Source of the DNA: Sphingobacterium sp. BN32 | GTDB taxonomy: Bacteria; Bacteroidota; Bacteroidia; Sphingobacteriales; Sphingobacteriaceae | Assembly: GCF_030503615.1 (NCBI RefSeq) | Contig: NZ_CP129963.1 | Span: 2,852,001-2,916,000 of the forward strand | Length of the DNA: 64,000 bases | Direction: 5' to 3' | Shown: positions 60,187-64,000 of the stretch, in pieces | Layout: each line of letters starts with the position of its first letter | How positions within the stretch are numbered: the first letter of the stretch is position 1 | Translations under genes and position numbers: made by a program | The notes under the pieces: model-generated | What the model was told of the DNA's origin: nothing | Seen by the model: the letters and a program-made list of their open reading frames with translations, nothing else | Database searches by the model: none

Positions 60187-62220
60187 TTAAAATTTCATCC
60201 GCTGTATTCGTACCGCATTAAGAATAGCCAATAACGCCACGCCCACATCAGCAAAAACGGCTTCCCACATTGTAGCCAATCCACCTGCACCAAGCACCAA
60301 TACAATTCCTTTTACCACAAATGCCAATGTGATATTTTGCCAAACGATTTTCTTTGTCTTTTTTCCAATATTGATTGCCATTGGGATTTTGCTCGGCTTA
60401 TCGTCTTGTATGACCACATCTGCCGTTTCAATAGTGGCATCGCTTCCCAAACCGCCCATTGCGATACCTACGTCGCTCAACGCCACAACGGGAGCATCGT
60501 TCACGCCGTCGCCGACGAAAGCAACGCTTTCGCCTTTGGCTTTAATTTCTTTAACCCTGTTTACTTTATCTTCGGGCAATAAATCCCCAAAAGCATTATC
60601 TATCCCCAACTGCTCCGCTACATACTTTACCACTGTACTTTTATCTCCGCTAAGCATAGTTGCTTTCACATTGAGTTTATGCAATAAACGGATGGTTTTC
60701 TCTGCATCTTCTTTGATACTGTCGGCAATCGTAATGTAACCGACAAATTTGTTATCGTAAGCAACGGCAATGGTCGTATAAACGATGCTGTTCGGATCTA
60801 AGTCGTATTGTATTCCAAACTTGTTCATCAGCTTGAAATTTCCAACCAACAAGTCTTTACCATTTACGGTTGATTTCAGCCCGTGTCCAGCAATTTCCTC
60901 TGTATTTTCTAAGCGGATTGTATTATCCAGTTCCCCCACGTATTCGTGAATAGCTGTCGCTACGGGGTGCGTACTGTGGCTTTCCAATACATTGACCAAT
61001 TGCAAAATTTCATCTTGATTGAACGCTTTGTCAAATACCACTTCTTGAACCTTGAAAACACCCTCTGTCATTGTACCCGTTTTATCCATTACCACATTTT
61101 GGATATTGGAAAGGCTATCTAAAAAGTTACTTCCTTTGAACAGTATTCCGTTTTTGCTCGCTGCTCCAATGCCACCGAAATAACCCAATGGAATACTGAT
61201 TACTAAGGCACAAGGACAAGAAATAACTAAGAATACCAAAGCCCTGTACAACCAATCCCTAAACTCATAATCAGCTACGAAAAAGTAAGGCAGCACACAG
61301 ATAGCGACCGCTAACAGTACCACTATAGGGGTATATATTTTCGCAAACTTGCGGATAAATAATTCCGTTGGTGCTTTTTGTGAAGTAGCATTTTGTACCA
61401 ATTCCAAAATTTTACTCAACTTACTATCCATATATGCGGTTGTGACCTGCACTTGTGCAACGGTATTAAGGTTTATCATACCTGCCAAAACCGTTTCGCC
61501 TTTGGCTTTGGTGTCGGGTTTGCTTTCGCCTGTGAGTGCTGAGGTGTTGAACGATGCCGTTTCAGACAATAATTCTCCGTCCAAACCTAATTTTTCTCCC
61601 GGTTTCAATTGTATTATTTCGCCGATATTCACGGTTTCCGCCTTTACAGTTAGGGGTTGGTCGTTTCTTAAAACCGTTACCTCATCAGGTCTTTGGTCGA
61701 GCAATGATTTGATATTTGCTTTGGCTCTGGAAACCGCCATTGTCTGAAAAACTTCTCCAACAGCATAAAACAACATCACGGCAACGCCCTCGGGATATTC
61801 GCCAATGGCAAATGCCCCGATGGTGGCAATGCCCATTAAAAAGAACTCTGAAAAGATTTCCCCTTTTCTGATGCTTTTCACGGCATCTGTCAATACAGGA
61901 AACCCAACGGGAGCATACGCAACCACATACCAAATAATCCTTACCCAACCCGTAAACCATTGCTGTGGAAGCCAATGATCAAATGCTATGGCAGCAAGCA
62001 ACAATACCAATGATATTATACTCGGCAAAAACATTTTAATTGGACTACTCTCACTATGACTGTGGTCGTGTCCTTCATCATCGCCGTGGTCGTGTTGATG
62101 CTTTTCATTTACCAGCTCTTTTGCACCTGCTTCGGTGTAAATTTTTTCTTCCAGCGTGCAACAAGTCATTTTGCCTTGTGCATCATACGTATGCTTATGA
62201 TTTTTGTCTGTATTTGTCAT
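60187..62220 (-). CDS. Zn/Cd-type P1B ATPase (CadA/ZntA-like)
   Basis: A 677-residue pump with a His-rich N-terminal tail (KHQHDHGDDEGHDHSHSESS) instead of a complete HMA domain; only a CC pair (MTCCTLEEK) remains there. Core motifs are CPCALVISIPLGYFGGIGAA, DKTGTMTEGVFKVQEVVFD, HPVATAIHEY and FVGDGVNDAPVVALSDVGIA. The His-rich tail and the conserved Lys and Asp of P1B-2 pumps (end GVALLAILNAVRIQRMKF) favour Zn(II)/Cd(II)/Pb(II) over copper. It is last in the minus-strand unit with the transglutaminase-like, Fur-like and adaptor genes. Confidence 0.9.
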   Translation of the reverse strand: MTNTDKNHKHTYDAQGKMTCCTLEEKIYTEAGAKELVNEKHQHDHGDDEGHDHSHSESSPIKMFLPSIISLVLLLAAIAFDHWLPQQWFTGWVRIIWYVVAYAPVGFPVLTDAVKSIRKGEIFSEFFLMGIATIGAFAIGEYPEGVAVMLFYAVGEVFQTMAVSRAKANIKSLLDQRPDEVTVLRNDQPLTVKAETVNIGEIIQLKPGEKLGLDGELLSETASFNTSALTGESKPDTKAKGETVLAGMINLNTVAQVQVTTAYMDSKLSKILELVQNATSQKAPTELFIRKFAKIYTPIVVLLAVAICVLPYFFVADYEFRDWLYRALVFLVISCPCALVISIPLGYFGGIGAASKNGILFKGSNFLDSLSNIQNVVMDKTGTMTEGVFKVQEVVFDKAFNQDEILQLVNVLESHSTHPVATAIHEYVGELDNTIRLENTEEIAGHGLKSTVNGKDLLVGNFKLMNKFGIQYDLDPNSIVYTTIAVAYDNKFVGYITIADSIKEDAEKTIRLLHKLNVKATMLSGDKSTVVKYVAEQLGIDNAFGDLLPEDKVNRVKEIKAKGESVAFVGDGVNDAPVVALSDVGIAMGGLGSDATIETADVVIQDDKPSKIPMAINIGKKTKKIVWQNITLAFVVKGIVLVLGAGGLATMWEAVFADVGVALLAILNAVRIQRMKF

Positions 62221-62225
62221 AGCCT

Positions 62226-62945
62226 TTAATTTTTTAGGTTCGTTACACTTTTATTTCTTATTATTTCTACGTTATTATTCATTATATACCTCACGATATA
62301 CTGAAAAACAAATCGCTTTAACGCATTTAGCTTTTGCTGATGCTTAGAATAAAATTCATCGGGTGTATCAAAAACGCCAAAGTCCTGATTGATGCCCTTA
62401 TCTTGAATAAACGTATTGTTGAGGTTCCATTCAATCGGTGGGTTCTCAAAATTATCGGTATAAACCCCGAAACCACAAAATGTGGTTTTGCAATCGCTGT
62501 TCTGCTCCTGCAATTTGGTGAGATAGGGTTTATCCAAAATCACACCTTCTAAAAAATACCACTGTTCATTTACCCATACTTCTACCCAGCTATGTAAGAT
62601 GTTTTGAGGCGAAAGTTTGTACCAAATACCCGTAATAGCTCCTTTTTGCAAGGCTTTGTCAATGGTAAAACCGTGAATGCGGTTAGGTATTCCCGTTGCT
62701 CTTAATAACGTCATTAGCAAAGTCGCTTTGGTATTGCACTGTCCATAGCCATCCTGCAATATTTCTGATGCAGGTATATCGTCCGAAACATTGTAGCCAA
62801 ATTTTATTTCATCCCTGACAAAATTGTAAATGGCTTTAACTCTTGAAACATTGCCCAAATCTTTCCACCCTCTTTGTTCCAATAGCTCTTGTATAGAAAC
62901 GTTTGAGTAGTCAAGGATTTTTGTTTCTTTAAGATAGTTATCCAT
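62226..62945 (-). CDS. Transglutaminase-like cysteine-protease-fold protein
   Basis: The ATG at 62943-62945 gives 239 residues; no signal peptide is visible. The fold is transglutaminase-like. The catalytic Cys lies in DGYGQCNTKATLLMTLLRAT, the His in ILHSWVEVWVNEQWYF, and an Asp follows in the DKPYLTK/GFGVYTDNF part. RVKAIYNFVRDEIKFGYNVS is the usual lead-in. It lies five bases before the CadA-type ATPase start. Its role next to metal-efflux genes is not known; peptide bond cleavage or formation would fit the fold. Confidence 0.85.
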   Translation of the reverse strand: MDNYLKETKILDYSNVSIQELLEQRGWKDLGNVSRVKAIYNFVRDEIKFGYNVSDDIPASEILQDGYGQCNTKATLLMTLLRATGIPNRIHGFTIDKALQKGAITGIWYKLSPQNILHSWVEVWVNEQWYFLEGVILDKPYLTKLQEQNSDCKTTFCGFGVYTDNFENPPIEWNLNNTFIQDKGINQDFGVFDTPDEFYSKHQQKLNALKRFVFQYIVRYIMNNNVEIIRNKSVTNLKN

Positions 62946-62992
62946 AACACATTTATATTTATGACAAAGATACACAGGAAGAGCCTGCAATG

Positions 62993-63415
62993 CTATTGCA
63001 AACTCTCCTTTAAACAGTTCTCGCAAATACCTTTACCAAATAGTTTTATTTCGTCAATACGGTAATTTTGGTTTCCATTCTGCGGTATTATAAAATCCTC
63101 CTTACAGGTTGTCTGTTTACAGATTTTACAATAGAAATGTAAGTGCCAATCTTTGTGTGTTTCTTCATCACACCCATCGTGACACAAAATATACTTAACG
63201 GTAGTGTTCTCCTGAATACTGTGTACAATGCCTTTTTCCTCGAAAGTTTTCAAAGTCCTGTAAATCGTAACCCTGTCTGCTTTATAGAAATGACTTTCGA
63301 TTTCAGATAAGGACATCGCTGTCTGCTGTTGCTCCAAGAAATCATATACCAATATCCGCATACTGGTCGGATTGGTGTTCTTTGACAACAGCTTTTGTTC
63401 AATGCTTTTTTTCAT
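62993..63415 (-). CDS. Fur-family metal-responsive regulator
   Basis: A 140-residue Fur-family protein. The winged HTH is RILVYDFLEQQQTAMSLSEI, ADRVTIYRTLKTFEEKGIVH. The metal-binding half has CHDGCDEETHKDWHLHFYC, KICKQTTCKEDF and GICENCLKE, so the structural Cys4 zinc site (CxxC...CxxC) and the HxH regulatory site are complete. It lies between the RND adaptor gene (11 bp) and the transglutaminase-like gene and probably controls this Zn/Cd unit. Zur- or Per-like behaviour cannot be told from sequence. Confidence 0.9.
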   Translation of the reverse strand: MKKSIEQKLLSKNTNPTSMRILVYDFLEQQQTAMSLSEIESHFYKADRVTIYRTLKTFEEKGIVHSIQENTTVKYILCHDGCDEETHKDWHLHFYCKICKQTTCKEDFIIPQNGNQNYRIDEIKLFGKGICENCLKESLQ

Positions 63416-63426
63416 TATATACCATT

Positions 63427-64000
63427 TTAGTGAGCGTGACCGTGTTCTCCGGTATCATTCATTTTTGCATTCACAAAAAACGCACCTTTTATCACGATAT
63501 GTGTACCGTGTGGAATTTCATTTACAGGCGTTATCGCCGTGTAACCCAATTGAGAAGCACCTTTAACGACCTCCATTCTTGTAAATTGAGTTCCATTTTC
63601 CGAACCGTGGTCGTGAGCCTCATCTTCTTTATGGTCGTGCGGTTCTTCTTCCTGCTCCTTGACCAAAAAGATGTAATATTTCCCGTCTGCATTGACAACC
63701 GCTTCGTTGGGTACAGCCGTACTTAATACATCATCTAAACTTACATTTCCGGTTATGCTCATTCCGTCAATCAATCCTGTTTTATCTCCGGTAATTCTGC
63801 TGTGAACGGCAATGGTTTTGCTCTCTCCGCTAAAAGATGAACCTATACTATAAACTTCGGCAGAATGGGTCTTATTGGGGTTGTTGGTTACGACAAAATC
63901 TATTTTCTGACCTATTTTGATTAGGGGAATATCTTTTTCATAAACCTGTAAGTCCAAGTGCAATGCTGTGTTCTCTATTATTTCGGCAATAGGCGAAGAC
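63427..64000 (-). CDS. RND efflux adaptor (CzcB-like), C-terminal part, runs off right edge
   Basis: An open frame continues to the edge; about 191 residues are visible. It begins SPIAEIIENTALHLDLQVYE, KDIPLIKIGQKIDFVV (barrel-sandwich region). SGESKTIAVHSRITGDKTGL and AVPNEAVVNADGKYYIFLVK follow, then a His-rich stretch (PHDHKEDEAHDHGSENG) inserted in the membrane-proximal domain, and the end GAFFVNAKMNDTGEHGHAH. The His-rich insert and tail fit Zn/Cd/Co adaptors. The pump and outer-membrane genes would lie to the right. Confidence 0.9.
   Translation of the reverse strand, partial: SSPIAEIIENTALHLDLQVYEKDIPLIKIGQKIDFVVTNNPNKTHSAEVYSIGSSFSGESKTIAVHSRITGDKTGLIDGMSITGNVSLDDVLSTAVPNEAVVNADGKYYIFLVKEQEEEPHDHKEDEAHDHGSENGTQFTRMEVVKGASQLGYTAITPVNEIPHGTHIVIKGAFFVNAKMNDTGEHGHAH

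Noticed and set aside
1..64000. Integrase, relaxase or conjugation genes
   Set aside because: No frame in the window shows a tyrosine recombinase, MobA-type relaxase or Tra protein, so the ends and transfer genes are outside it.

Overview
The window looks like chromosomal or element DNA from a member of the Bacteroidota, most likely a Sphingobacteriaceae-type bacterium. The evidence is a FecR anti-sigma factor, a SusC/SusD pair, RteC proteins, TopB/DUF3945/DUF1896 element genes, AT-rich spacers and a near absence of Shine-Dalgarno sites. Almost everything from about 3 kb onward is accessory DNA: the backbone of a CTnDOT-like integrative conjugative element (ICE) plus a very large metal-resistance cargo. 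No integrase, relaxase or tra gene lies in the window, so it shows only the interior of the element or elements.

Layout. 1-2.6 kb: a FecR fragment at the edge, a cytosolic copper-storage protein, a membrane protein of unknown function, a broken gene and a 135-bp tandem repeat carrying three terminator hairpins. 3.1-9.0 kb: ICE backbone module I (RteC, HTH protein, DUF3945, TopB, ORF6N), closed by a strong terminator. 9.3-17.6 kb: an AraC regulator, a MauE-like membrane redox protein, two small exported DUF6520 proteins with a Cys-x7-Cys pair, a SusD/SusC transporter and a TlpA-like thioredoxin. I read this as one redox-linked envelope system. 18.0-18.8 kb: two tandem XRE regulators.

18.9-36.1 kb: copper island A, on the minus strand. 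It holds RteC, a multicopper oxidase with a barrel-like tail, a haem-binding protein, YHS/DUF305/DUF3347 copper proteins, a CPH-type copper ATPase split by an in-frame TGA, an HMA-DUF3347 protein, a Cys-rich exported protein, a small copper chaperone and CopA. It is followed by truncated TonB-receptor and Fur genes, an AraC regulator with a CxxC N-terminus, TolC and a CusA C-terminal fragment. 36.5-39.0 kb: an arsenic operon (ArsR, DUF6428, arsenate reductase, ACR3). 39.2-45.5 kb: backbone module II (MT-A70 fragment, DUF1896, giant methylase-helicase).

45.8-59.8 kb: copper island B, a second version of island A (DUF305, Csp, RteC, an oxidase remnant, haem-binding protein, complete CusBCA, DUF3347, YHS and Cys-rich proteins). 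It is interrupted by a decayed IS256-type element with a clean 8-bp target duplication. 60.2-64.0 kb: a Zn/Cd-type operon (RND adaptor, Fur-family regulator, transglutaminase-like protein, P1B ATPase).

The islands cover several layers of metal handling: cytosolic copper storage (Csp), chaperone and P1B export to the periplasm, periplasmic oxidation and binding, and RND efflux across the outer membrane. The striking secondary theme is rearrangement. At least four junctions join genes that have lost their ends (33.2, 36.1, 49.2 and 60.1 kb), one ATPase is cut by a nonsense codon, and an HMA metal-binding module sits on different host proteins in the two islands.
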